From Halorussus limi (GTDB taxonomy: Archaea; Halobacteriota; Halobacteria; Halobacteriales; Haladaptataceae): a DNA stretch of 64,000 nucleotides. The DNA lies in the NCBI RefSeq assembly GCF_023238205.1, contig NZ_CP096659.1, positions 2,993,626 to 3,057,625 of the forward strand, written 5' to 3'. Numbering within the stretch: position 1 is the first letter of the stretch; each line of letters opens with the position of its first letter. The position numbers and the translations under genes were made by a program. Below the pieces are notes generated by a model that was not told the origin of the DNA, made no database searches, and saw only the letters and a list, made by a program, of their open reading frames with translations. Shown here piece by piece: positions 10,158 to 18,542 of the stretch.

Positions 10158-10236
10158 GTACCGCCGTTTGGACACCGAGCAGTTAACGGTTTGGAACACG
10201 CCGTCCCATCACCACGATGAATTCAGCGATACTCAC

Positions 10237-10398
10237 TTATCGGGTCCATCGCCAACTGATTTCGTCTACTCCAGAATGATACATTCCTTTAGAGACGTTC
10301 CCACAGTTGGGACAATTAACGGTGAAAATCGAGTACTCATCGGGCGTGACTTCCTGATCGGAGTCGCAGGCAGGACACACAACCTCAATCGGTGCCAT
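10237..10398 (-). CDS. small zinc-ribbon protein (53 aa)
   Basis: A short protein with two CPxC knuckles, CPACD near residue 7 and CPNCG near 31, forming one likely zinc ribbon. Start is set at the ATG at 10398. The longer frame begins with basic residues that look untranslated. It resembles the many tiny haloarchaeal zinc-ribbon proteins of unknown function. No operon partner. Confidence 0.55.
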   Translation of the reverse strand: MAPIEVVCPACDSDQEVTPDEYSIFTVNCPNCGNVSKGMYHSGVDEISWRWTR

Positions 10399-10542
10399 CA
10401 CCGATACTTTCAGTCTCCGATATCTAATGGTTGTTGCCCAATCTAAATGCACTCCTTCTGTACGAGGCGTAACGGTTCAGTGTACCCACTGTCCATTGAC
10501 GTTTGACAAAATAAGATTCTAAAAGCTCGATGTGCATATTCC

Positions 10543-10905
10543 GAGGGCTTTGTTGAAACCCTTGCTGAGGAGCATGACGAATGATTACTAGGAGATAAGA
10601 TGGATGTCCTCCCGAAATCACGTCTTCTCCGATTCGTTGAGCGTGCTATGGTGCTGGCTCGACGTGCTGTTACACGGTTCTCAACCCGATATTCACGGAA
10701 GCGATTTACATTTCGGCAACACGTCGTTCTGCTCTGTCTAAAGGTCAAGAAGACAACGACGTACCCGACCTTGTTGACGAACTCATCTACCGCACCGATA
10801 ATCGGAGGAATGAACATCCCAACAACGGCTCTTGTGACCGCGGTCGTTGATAGCCTCACGAACGTTGTGGGAATTGGGTTGGAGTCGATGTGTGGCCCCA
10901 CTTGA
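10543..10905 (+). mobile_element. insertion-sequence remnant (IS end plus broken transposase N-terminus)
   Basis: The block opens with GAGGGCTTTGTTGAAACCCTT (10543-10563), which matches the terminal-inverted-repeat style of haloarchaeal IS5-type elements. From 10600 the frame reads like the N-terminus of such a transposase (RFVERAMVLARRAV, then QHVVLLCLKVKKTTTY). It then shifts frame: the expected DLVDELI sequence is found one base off, and only a scrambled piece (NVVGIG) follows. No right end or full DDE catalytic core is present. It is therefore an inactive relic, oriented toward the TFS-like gene. Confidence 0.7.
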
Positions 10906-10984
10906 GACCGAGTACCCCCGGGAGTTGAGAGTCTGCTGTGGCGGTCTGTGCATATGTACGCGGCGGGGTTCGCGGGATGCGCCG

Positions 10985-11302
10985 TCAGGACTCGCGCCAC
11001 TTGTGGCCGCACTCGACGCAGGTGAACAGCCGAACCTCGTAGGAGCCGCCCGGCTTCGGCATCATCTCGTAGTCGGCCCGGTCGCTGTCGCAATCGTCCG
11101 CCGGACAGGGCTCCTGCATCGTCTCGGTGGCACCCTGGGTCGCGTCGGCCACGACGGGTGCCCCGTCGTCCCGCTGTCCATCCTGGGTCGTCATCGCCGC
11201 TTCTGCGTGCGAGTCCCGCACCTCCTCGTTCTCACAGGAGCGACACACCCACGTATCGCCCTCCGTGTGCATCAGCGAACCACACTCGTCACAGAATTGC
11301 AT
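10985..11302 (-). CDS. transcription factor S-like protein lacking the acidic catalytic pair
   Basis: A 105-residue protein with the two-zinc architecture of archaeal TFS/TFIIS. The N-terminal ribbon has CDECG and CRSCE pairs (residues 4-22). A variable acidic linker follows, and the C-terminal ribbon ends in FTCVECGHKWRE. TFS enters the RNA polymerase pore and stimulates transcript cleavage with an Asp-Glu pair at the tip of the C-terminal hairpin (RSADE-type sequence). Here the tip reads MMPKPGGSYEV, so the DE pair is absent. This is probably a non-canonical paralogue that may bind polymerase without cleaving. It lies among decayed genes. Confidence 0.85.
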   Translation of the reverse strand: MQFCDECGSLMHTEGDTWVCRSCENEEVRDSHAEAAMTTQDGQRDDGAPVVADATQGATETMQEPCPADDCDSDRADYEMMPKPGGSYEVRLFTCVECGHKWRES

Positions 11303-11700
11303 ACAGAGTAAGAATACACGAGTGTCGGATAAATGTGTTAACTTCTGATCCGTCGTGGATTTCGGGCAACTGCTTATGCTGACTGTACTGAGTTATCGAA
11401 GAGACAACAGGCACCGGATCCTTCTCATCGTAGCCGGGGGAAAGCGTGTTTTCGCAGACGTAGTAGAAGTTCGCCGCGGCGGTCCAGAGGTCAGACGACA
11501 GGGCATCGTCGTACATGTGGAGCGCGACGTGGATGTCAGCCTCCGCGTCCGCTTCGATCCGTTTCGAACGGCACTCTCGGACATCCCGCTAGACGGACGC
11601 GACGTCCCCGGAGATTTCGATTTCCTCGGGTATCTCGTTCATTCCGAGCAACGCGGTCGCAGAATTGCCCAGAGAGAGTTGAGACTGATACTTCAGCGCG
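11289..11700 (-). pseudogene. decayed unknown gene with internal TAG
   Basis: One minus-strand frame reads as plausible acidic protein on both sides of a TAG at 11589-11591. Upstream of it is QLSLGNSATALLGMNE with EEIEISGDVAS; downstream is RIEADAEADIHVALH then DLWTAAANFYYVCEN. The frame drifts into unlikely sequence near its end and overlaps the start of the TFS-like gene. No clear upstream start codon is visible. The family is not recognised. I read this as a gene inactivated by a nonsense change and erosion at both ends. Confidence 0.4.
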
Positions 11701-11893
11701 CCCCTCCCTGATGTGTAGGCCCCAGATACTACTTCGTGGCGGACGGGTGTACAACGCGAGTACCGGCGTGTCAGCGCTGTCCCCTCGAACCTGAGTGCCA
11801 GTACGCAGACCCCGGTTCGAGGAGGTGAGAAACCAGTACGTACTTACATGGATTTGGGAGTGGATTGAAGAGCACCGCCGTTTATGTCGACAC

Positions 11894-12238
11894 ATGCTCC
11901 GACGTACGTTCCTGCGAGCGCTTGCGGGTCTCTCGGCACTCCCGTTCGTTCCTGGCCGTCTTGACCCGACGCCGAAAAGATTCCCTGCTGACGGACATCT
12001 TATGTTCTGGTACCATTTCCGGCAAGCGGTCATCACCGACCACGGAATGAGCACGGAATGGTCCCGAGAAACCCTCGTCGAGAATTTAGAGCTCACCCAG
12101 TGCTCCCGCAACGAGGCGAAACTAGCATTGGAACTCGCGCACAACGGGTACTACTCTCTCGACACAGTCCCCGAAGAGTGGCGAGAATACTTTGACCGGG
12201 TTGATCGAGTTGACCGGCAACACGAAGAGACGGCGTGA
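11894..12238 (+). CDS. small protein with possible Tat signal
   Basis: A 114-residue protein beginning MLRRTFLRALAGLSALPFVPG. This twin-arginine motif plus hydrophobic stretch looks like a Tat signal, the main export route in haloarchaea. The rest is a helical acidic domain (STEWSRETLVENLELTQCS, then AKLALELAHNGYYSLDTV). Start ATG 11894 was chosen over a longer frame because it puts the twin arginine at the N-terminus. No family is recognised. The signal call is uncertain because the downstream part looks like a helical DNA-binding domain. Confidence 0.5.
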   Translation: MLRRTFLRALAGLSALPFVPGRLDPTPKRFPADGHLMFWYHFRQAVITDHGMSTEWSRETLVENLELTQCSRNEAKLALELAHNGYYSLDTVPEEWREYFDRVDRVDRQHEETA

Positions 12239-12336
12239 GATATGTAGGATCACGGAATTTACATTGGACATTCGGTGTGGTCACCGACTCAGTAACTATC
12301 CGAGCGTTGAAGTCGGTCAGTGGCCGTCGACAAAGC

Positions 12337-12522
12337 ATGCTCCGCGAAATCATCGCTGATACCGACAACGACGACGGAACACCTGTCGTCCGCCTCCGAT
12401 GCCCCGAGTGCCGATCCCGGATCGACCGCGAGTACTCTGTCCGGTACGGCGAACGGATCAAGTGCGACCAGTGCCGAGAACCCGTGCTCGTCACGTTCCA
12501 AGTCGAGCAGGTCCCACAGTAA
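12337..12522 (+). CDS. small zinc-ribbon protein (61 aa)
   Basis: A 61-residue protein with CPECRSRI at about residues 21-28 and CDQCREPV near 41-48, a four-cysteine zinc ribbon, and a beta-strand tail (VLVTFQVEQV). I use the ATG at 12337. The longer frame adds residues without conservation signs. Function unknown. It is about 100 bp downstream of the preceding gene on the same strand. Confidence 0.6.
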   Translation: MLREIIADTDNDDGTPVVRLRCPECRSRIDREYSVRYGERIKCDQCREPVLVTFQVEQVPQ

Positions 12523-12599
12523 CGAACCCCCTATACCGGGTCAAACAAAAGCCCGATTCACCCAACTTTTTATCGTTATTTCCCCGGAGAGTTCGTTAA

Positions 12600-12791
12600 G
12601 TGTCTGACCATCGGCGTGCCGGAGTTCAGAGGTTCCGGATCATCCGCGGCCTCAACAGTGTAGACGGTCTCTTCACGAAGACGGGGAAGAACACGATTCG
12701 TCTCAGAACCAACGCCGACCAGGCGGAACTCCTTGACAACAGGGATCCGCCGGAGGTACTCATTCTAGCTCCGCGTCCGAAGGCAATCTAA
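12600..12791 (+). CDS. possible small protein (63 aa), GTG start
   Basis: A short frame with GTG start whose 3' end overlaps the methyltransferase tail by 32 nt in the convergent direction. The product (RFRIIRGLNSVDGLFTKTG, then EVLILAPRPK) looks protein-like but is less acidic than its neighbours and has no motif I know. I list it with low confidence. Confidence 0.25.
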   Translation: MSDHRRAGVQRFRIIRGLNSVDGLFTKTGKNTIRLRTNADQAELLDNRDPPEVLILAPRPKAI

Positions 12792-15063
12792 GCTGGAGCT
12801 CCTGTTCCAGTATCGTCATAATTCGTTTCTTCGCGGAGTCAGAGTTCCCACTCCGTCGCGTGGCCGTTCGGAGTTCCTCGAAAGCGTCAGCAAGTGCGGA
12901 CACGACATCGTCCGGTAAAGTCTGCGGATCAATTACCGGAAGTTCTCGGAGGTCACTGATACTGAGCGACTCGTAGCCATCCTGGCGTGTGTACGTCTCC
13001 TCGGTGAGGAGTTGCGCGGTGAACTCGCTGTTGAGGTACGCGAGTAACGCCTTCATCTCGACCTCGGCGAGTCGGATACCGTGAAGTCCGTGGAAATTAT
13101 GGACGTTTCGAGCCCGCACCTCGTTGAGAACGAACGGGAATCCGTCACGGCTCGTATCCGGCACCACGATCTGCGGCGGGTCGTGACGCGGCGGGCGATA
13201 CCAGTACGTCCGCCGGTCGAACGCGTCGGTCCCAACGAGATCGTGGACCGTTACCGCAGTCCGTAGATACGGCTGCAACCCGGTCTCGTCTCCGTCGTTC
13301 TGTAGCGAATCCGGGACGGACCGCACCTGCTCGGCGAAAGTGGCGATCTCGTCGGGAACGTTCGACAGTTCGTCCGGATCGAGAAGCCACACCGCCGCAC
13401 CGCTCTCCCGCAACTCCGCCCAGCCTATCTCGGTGAAGTCGTAGCCATCGACGACCGACGGGCGTCGAATCAGGCGGGAGAGCTGCTCCTCGGAAATACC
13501 GTACTCGTCCACAGTCTGCTGTGACAAGCAGAAGAAGTTGACTGCCCCGGTGACGGCCCCGCGTCGACACGTTGCGAGTGTACGTAGCGGTACGAGTCCG
13601 TGCGTCTCAATGCTTTCCCGGTCGAAGAGCGACTGCCAGTTGCTAGTTGGATCGAGCTGTTCTTGTTGGCGACAGACCACCTCACCCCACAAAGTTTCGC
13701 CGTCGACAACGCCGTCGATGGCGTCGCGGATTTCGTTCGTATCGACATCCTCGTCAACGCGCACGAACCGCGTGTCTCCAGTAGGAGCGTCTTCTGCGGG
13801 CACTTCGAGGCACACGAGAAGCGCGGTCTCGTCGGCCGTATCGAAGATTGACGTCGCTTCCGGATTGAACCGGACGAGGGACTTGATCCGGTACTCGTCG
13901 AGGAGGAATCGCTTGAGCGTCTCGCCGAATTTGCGGCTGAGCCAACTCTGGGGCGTGATGAACGCGGCTCGATCTCCGGGACCTAAGAACTCCCGCGAAT
14001 GGTACAGGAAGTACGTATACAACGGCGATTTGCCGCTGATCGTGCGCCCGGTGCTGTCCTCGAACCGCGCGTTGCAGCGTCGCTTGTAGCTCGCTGGCAG
14101 CGCTTGGGCACCGGTGAACGGTGGATTCGAGACGATGCCGTCAACCTCACCGGGAAGGTCATCCGGCGAGAGAGTGAGGAAATCCACTGTCTGCGGCTCG
14201 TGAGACTGTCCAGACAACGTCAGCGCAGTCGTCCCCATCAGCATCGAGAGTGGGCTCTGATCGACACCGAAGACCTTCTTCGGGTCTAAGTCCGTCAGCC
14301 AGTGGGGATGGAACGGGCTGGACAGGACTCCGGACCCTATCCCCGGATCGAGTACTGTGTCGTCGCCAGTGGTAACCCACGAGCGCAGCAGTCGGCCGAC
14401 GGCTGGCGGCGTGCGGAACTGCCCCAGCGATTGGCGGCTCTCACTCGTCGTGAGTCTCTCATAGACCTGCCCGATGTCTTCTGCCGGGTTCCGAGAGGTG
14501 AGGAGGCAATCGCGGGCTTCGACGACGGGCGTGACGATGTCGTCGTCGGCCCGCCAGATGATTCTGTCGACGGGCAGTTCTCGAAACGCTGCATCCCCCG
14601 TTTCGTGGTACGCGTGCTGAAGGGCAGCGCGGATGTCTGCCGAGAGTGCTGACAGGTCGCCACGCCGCTGATACCACTCGTAGAGAGTCGTCTTCAGTAG
14701 GATGCTAATCACACTATGCCTGGCCAGGACCGTCCGGCGCTCGTCTTGAGGGAGCGTATCGAGACCGTGACGTTCACTCCACGTCTGTATAGCCGTCTCT
14801 AGTGAGGCTGAGTCAACCGTCGCCGCGAGGTGATCGGCCGCCGCTGAGAGGCGGTCAAGAAGGTCGTCATCGACGACGGACTCGTCCAGTCGGGGGAATG
14901 ACGCTGGTGTCTCCGGTGTGACCCTTGGAGGGACAGGGGTCGTGATCGGACAGTCGTCCGGGGTACAGCTGGTATCGACATCTGTCCTTCTCGTCGTTCG
15001 ATACGCCCCAGGTTGTGAACCTGAATTCGGGAGTGCCAGGTTCGTTCCGGCGAGTCTATCCAT
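12760..15063 (-). CDS. N6-adenine DNA methyltransferase, orphan
   Basis: A 767-residue SAM-dependent DNA methyltransferase. Motif I reads DPGIGSG at 239-245 and binds AdoMet. Motif IV is NPPF at 313-316, the catalytic motif of adenine-N6 enzymes. QFRTPP at 215-220 is the usual lead-in seen in type I HsdM and type IIG/BREX-like enzymes. The C-terminal 350 residues resemble a target-recognition region. No HsdR, nuclease motif or HsdS gene is adjacent, and I see no PD-ExK motif in the N-terminal 200 residues. It may be an orphan epigenetic methylase or the remnant of a restriction or BREX/DISARM-type system. Confidence 0.85.
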   Translation of the reverse strand: MDRLAGTNLALPNSGSQPGAYRTTRRTDVDTSCTPDDCPITTPVPPRVTPETPASFPRLDESVVDDDLLDRLSAAADHLAATVDSASLETAIQTWSERHGLDTLPQDERRTVLARHSVISILLKTTLYEWYQRRGDLSALSADIRAALQHAYHETGDAAFRELPVDRIIWRADDDIVTPVVEARDCLLTSRNPAEDIGQVYERLTTSESRQSLGQFRTPPAVGRLLRSWVTTGDDTVLDPGIGSGVLSSPFHPHWLTDLDPKKVFGVDQSPLSMLMGTTALTLSGQSHEPQTVDFLTLSPDDLPGEVDGIVSNPPFTGAQALPASYKRRCNARFEDSTGRTISGKSPLYTYFLYHSREFLGPGDRAAFITPQSWLSRKFGETLKRFLLDEYRIKSLVRFNPEATSIFDTADETALLVCLEVPAEDAPTGDTRFVRVDEDVDTNEIRDAIDGVVDGETLWGEVVCRQQEQLDPTSNWQSLFDRESIETHGLVPLRTLATCRRGAVTGAVNFFCLSQQTVDEYGISEEQLSRLIRRPSVVDGYDFTEIGWAELRESGAAVWLLDPDELSNVPDEIATFAEQVRSVPDSLQNDGDETGLQPYLRTAVTVHDLVGTDAFDRRTYWYRPPRHDPPQIVVPDTSRDGFPFVLNEVRARNVHNFHGLHGIRLAEVEMKALLAYLNSEFTAQLLTEETYTRQDGYESLSISDLRELPVIDPQTLPDDVVSALADAFEELRTATRRSGNSDSAKKRIMTILEQELQLRLPSDAELE

Positions 15064-15550
15064 CGTGATGGACCGGTCTCATGAACCACTCGTTTATATA
15101 TGTTAGTCAGACGGGTATACTCGAATTCTAACGGTACGTGTCATTAGAAGGCAGATTCGGGCATAATTGGGGTATACTACGAGATCTCCGCTATAGAAAG
15201 GAGTAGATGAGGTCGCGGCTCGGAATGTCGGTACTGACTTTCGAGGATGAACGTCGTGAGACCAGGATTGCTTGGCCCGGAACTGTTCAGACCGTGCAGA
15301 GCTCGCGCGGCTCAATTCCATCGCTCTCAGTTACCCACTCATGAGGTTACCTCGGTCACAAGTCGGAGCCGTCTCCGACTTCCGAGGTAGTCATCGTGAT
15401 TCTCAATTTGCGGAGCCGTCCTGCACTTCCGAAGGGTCCGCCGAGAAAACCAATATATGTTTTCCGCAGAGTAGCGGAGTACGACGCCGGTTTTCGGGAA
15501 CTGTCTATCTAGTGTTAGGACAATCAATATCCCAGTATTCCCTTCAAAGC

Positions 15551-15842
15551 GTCGCTGTACGGTGGTTCTGCATGATTCCCAGGAGAAGTTAATGTACCTC
15601 CGCCGTGTGGTGGTTCTTAACGAACCATCGTATTCCCAATGGAAGTGACTGTAGGAAGCTGATACTTTTTAGAGGCCAGAGAACCTCGATATCTGATTAC
15701 TGATATTTTGTGGGCTAAGAATGGATAGAAAATGGAGTTGATCGCCGTCGCGTAATGTGGTTCCCGAAGATTCACTGTGAATGTACATTACTCCGCGCTG
15801 TACGGCGGTTCCGAAGAGTTCGGCGCGTGAGCAATGTGAACC
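15551..15842. repeat. paired GGTTC-box repeats
   Basis: Two similar blocks each hold a pair of boxes of the type CGCYGTNNGGYGGTTC. In the first, GGTTC ends at 15568 and 15616; in the second, at 15763 and 15811. The spacing is 48 nt in both. Each block has an AATGTAC run between its boxes, and an inverted GAACCGGACGGCG lies at 15838-15850. Duplicated, phased boxes in gene-less DNA suggest iterons or operators, but nothing here proves it. Confidence 0.4.
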
Positions 15843-15883
15843 GGACGGCGCGAATTCACGCTTTGACAGCACGCTCGCGCGAT

Positions 15884-15904
15884 TGAGCGCACGACCATAT
15901 CGTC
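15884..15904 (+). repeat. 21-bp direct repeat, copy 1
   Basis: TGAGCGCACGACCATATCGTC occurs here (21 nt, 15884-15904) and again at 18307-18327 in the same orientation. Partial similarity extends upstream of both copies (CGGACGGCG, then CACGCTT). The copies bracket the genes at 16162-17451 and 17694-18176. Confidence 0.75.
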
Positions 15905-16161
15905 CGCGACCCTGGCCATGTCAGCCGATTCTCAACAATTCGTGTATCACTTCCATTACCACCCACGAAGAGCCTCCAAACCGTTCTTGACAGAATCTGT
16001 ACATAGTTTAGCGAAGCGCACGCGTTCCGCAGTTGATTCAAGCGTTTGAACCCCTCAGACCCACCGTTATCCGCCTAATCAACCCCTTGCTCCGAGACCA
16101 GTATAATTAGGGTACTGTCCCCCATTCAGGGGCGACAGCAGGGGTACTGCGGAAGAGTGAG

Positions 16162-17451
16162 TTACCAGTTGGTTGAGAATATGATGGCCGGGTCGATTGT
16201 GGTGGTCGGGTCACCTATTGTGGAGGACCAGAGATCGGAGGTCGTTGTCCAGCTCTCGACCACCCAGCTCGTGGCTCCCTCGTAGGCCTCGCGGATTTGC
16301 TTTTGTCCCGTCGAGACGTTCGGCTCGGAACCAAACGGGCCGTTCGGAAGTTCCGCGCTGAGGGCTTCGTGGTTGTGCCAGTGGTTGAAGATTTGGTAGG
16401 CGGTTTCGCGCGTGTCGAAGACGGCGCACGGAATTATCCCCTGATTGTGGAGGTCAACGAGCTTCCGGTACGTGTTGCGGTGAAGCGTCCAGTTGTGGTG
16501 GCTCGTCAGTACTTCACCGGCGTAGAGCTGTCCGTTTGGGTTCCTGCTCACGATGTCGACGGTGTAGCCGTTCAGGTTGCAGTACGTCTCGACGTCGCGG
16601 CCGTGGTGGCGTTCTCGGATGGTGGCCAACCCGACGGCGACGCGGTGTGGGAGACCCTCTCTGGGATCGCCTTTGAGCGGTGGGAATGCGCTGTGTTGGT
16701 TGATGAGCGTTCGACCCTTGAGCGTCGGGCTGTACCAGACCTTTTTCCGCAAGATCGTCTTCGGAGCCAGGTAGACGGACGCCTCTTGTTCGTACCACGG
16801 GTGGTCTCCGAACGCTTCGGCGAACTCGTAGTCGTGGTCGGGGTCAATGACGAGTCGCTTGAGGTCGTCTTGGTCGAGGTCGCCGAAGAGGTCGGTCCAG
16901 CTCGGGAGTTTGTCCCGGAGGAGGTGGTGACCGCGAACGCGTTCCCCGTTCCACAGCCTCCCGAGGCGCTCAAGTGCAACACGGCGGTCGTGAGTGAGCC
17001 TCATCTGTCGGCCCGCCGCACCACCAGGCACGACGTCGGCGGTGCCTTCGTACTTCGCCGTGTCTGATTGTTGCCACGGGGGGAGTTCTTCGACGTCGAG
17101 TGTCTGTCGACGAGGATTGTACCCGTAGACGGACTTGAGGTACTCTTCGGTCACCCACGCGACGTGTGGAGCCGGGAACGAGTTCCCCCAGAGGATGAGG
17201 TCGTCGACGTCGGCGGGGTGACCGGGGTCGTAGCCTTCCAGTGGCCACACGTCGGGGTCGGGATCATCGTCTGTCGGAGAGAAATCCCCGAATAAGCGCG
17301 GTTCCATGTACGGACCGTCGAACATACTGTCGCCTCCGAGGTAGATGAGTCGAATGTCACGGTCGGGGTAGTCGAGGGACGTCGTCATCTTCTCCAAGTT
17401 TTCCGGAGGCGACGTCGCACGATCTGGTCGGAATGGAGGTCCGGTCGACAT
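16162..17451 (-). CDS. uncharacterised accessory protein, possible nuclease fold
   Basis: A 429-residue soluble protein with no family I can name. The N-terminal third starts with a strand-rich segment (DIRLIYLGGDSMFDG). The C-terminal third contains GYTVDIVSRNPNGQLYAGEV at about 305-325, followed by helices. A D then GEV arrangement recalls a PD-(D/E)XK core, but the usual lysine is not evident. It lies inside the segment bounded by 21-bp direct repeats, with the neighbour at 17694. A viral or plasmid origin is plausible. A helical DNA-binding or nuclease role is speculation. Confidence 0.6.
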   Translation of the reverse strand: MSTGPPFRPDRATSPPENLEKMTTSLDYPDRDIRLIYLGGDSMFDGPYMEPRLFGDFSPTDDDPDPDVWPLEGYDPGHPADVDDLILWGNSFPAPHVAWVTEEYLKSVYGYNPRRQTLDVEELPPWQQSDTAKYEGTADVVPGGAAGRQMRLTHDRRVALERLGRLWNGERVRGHHLLRDKLPSWTDLFGDLDQDDLKRLVIDPDHDYEFAEAFGDHPWYEQEASVYLAPKTILRKKVWYSPTLKGRTLINQHSAFPPLKGDPREGLPHRVAVGLATIRERHHGRDVETYCNLNGYTVDIVSRNPNGQLYAGEVLTSHHNWTLHRNTYRKLVDLHNQGIIPCAVFDTRETAYQIFNHWHNHEALSAELPNGPFGSEPNVSTGQKQIREAYEGATSWVVESWTTTSDLWSSTIGDPTTTIDPAIIFSTNW

Positions 17452-17693
17452 ACACTTGGTATGCCCGTGCCACGTTTAATGGTCTGGACTTAGTCGTTAT
17501 TGGTGGTGCAGAGACTGTCGAAACAACAGGACAGCACGCGCGGCACGAATCCAGCTGGAACTTATGCATTAGCTAGGTCTACGTGATGAATTAGGGGGTC
17601 TGCCTCTTCGTTTAGTACTGGTTCCTCTTAGAACGGATTTGCGTTCGTTGCAGGTGGTGAGCCGTGTCGCTGTAGTCTGAAAGATCGAGGCTG

Positions 17694-18176
17694 CTAGTCG
17701 CCGACTTCTTCGATGACCTCCGATTCCTCCAGACCGGACTCCGGCGTGTAGTAGAGCGCTGCGTCGGTCAGTTCGACGATGCGGTAGTACCGGTGCTTCT
17801 TGTTGTTGTGGCTCGCACCGCTGACTTTGACGATGTCACCGCTGGACAGCTCGCTGATGTCCATGTGGTAGTCACTGTCGATTGTCTGCTTGTCGAGCCA
17901 GTCGCCGTCGACGGCGTACGTGTCGTGGGTGCCGGTGACCTTCATGATCCATGCCTTGCCCGCTTTGCGGTTGGGGTGCGCTGAGAGGTCCGTCCACGCG
18001 ACGTACCGGCCGTTGACTAAATCAACTCTCTCTGCGTCGTCCGTGTCGATGTCGTACTTACGTCGCTCCAGTTCTTCTTCGATTTCTTCGCGCTGCTCTT
18101 CTAACTCCTCGGTCGTGAACTCGTAGAGCTCACTTTGTCTGTGGTCGTGGGGGGTCGCTTGTTCTACCATCGGCAC
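17694..18176 (-). CDS. uncharacterised coiled-coil protein
   Basis: A 160-residue acidic protein. Residues 18-42 form a charged coiled coil (TTEELEEQREEIEEELERR). The rest is a beta-rich domain with VNGRYVAWTDL, AGKAWIMKVTGTHDTYAV and a SGDIVKVSGASHNNKKHRYY stretch that has the feel of a small barrel such as KOW or Tudor. Function unknown. It shares the direct-repeat-bounded segment with the gene at 16162. Confidence 0.6.
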   Translation of the reverse strand: MPMVEQATPHDHRQSELYEFTTEELEEQREEIEEELERRKYDIDTDDAERVDLVNGRYVAWTDLSAHPNRKAGKAWIMKVTGTHDTYAVDGDWLDKQTIDSDYHMDISELSSGDIVKVSGASHNNKKHRYYRIVELTDAALYYTPESGLEESEVIEEVGD

Positions 18177-18306
18177 ACCTCGAAAACCGCCAGCCCCTTT
18201 TCAATGTAAGGCCTGAACGGGGGAAGGAACAGTGCTTCTCGACACAGCGGACGGCGGAAAACACGCTTCTTACCCCGGTTTGAGACTGTCAGCGCGACCT
18301 CCTGAC

Positions 18307-18327
18307 TGAGCGCACGACCATATCGTC
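18307..18327 (+). repeat. 21-bp direct repeat, copy 2
   Basis: Second copy of the element at 15884-15904. It sits in the 366-bp gap between the coiled-coil gene and the RHH regulator, in which I see no gene. The pair could mark the ends of an inserted cassette, a site-specific recombination scar or a shared operator. Confidence 0.75.
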
Positions 18328-18542
18328 GTTTGCCGGTAACAGAAGTCCTGCGCGCGTCGCTTGCGATGGATCGTTCAGAATCACACCACGGGGCCGAGCT
18401 CAGACTGTATTGAACCGGTAGACAGCGATACTCACCACCCGCAAACTGCCAGCTACGGAACCCGTGTCGGGCTGACCGACGAAGTCTGTTCTGCGTCTTG
18501 TCATAGTCAGACTCTCGATATTCTACCGGCCTGTAAGGTCGC

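Larger units (their letters stand above)
15064..16161 (+). other. 1.1-kb gene-poor stretch
   Basis: No frame here has halophile-like composition or a recognisable motif. The available frames are basic shadows. The stretch contains a repeated arrangement of GGTTC boxes (15551-15842) and one copy of a 21-bp direct repeat (15884-15904), listed separately. It may be a regulatory region, a replicon relic or decayed mobile DNA. Confidence 0.5.

Noticed and set aside
10443-11093. Long minus-strand frame of 216 residues
   Set aside because: It is basic, arginine/serine-rich and antisense to the IS remnant and part of the TFS-like gene, so it is a shadow frame.
12600-12791. Treating the 63-aa GTG frame as a firm gene
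   Set aside because: It overlaps the methyltransferase 3' end and lacks acidic composition. It is kept only as a low-confidence entry.
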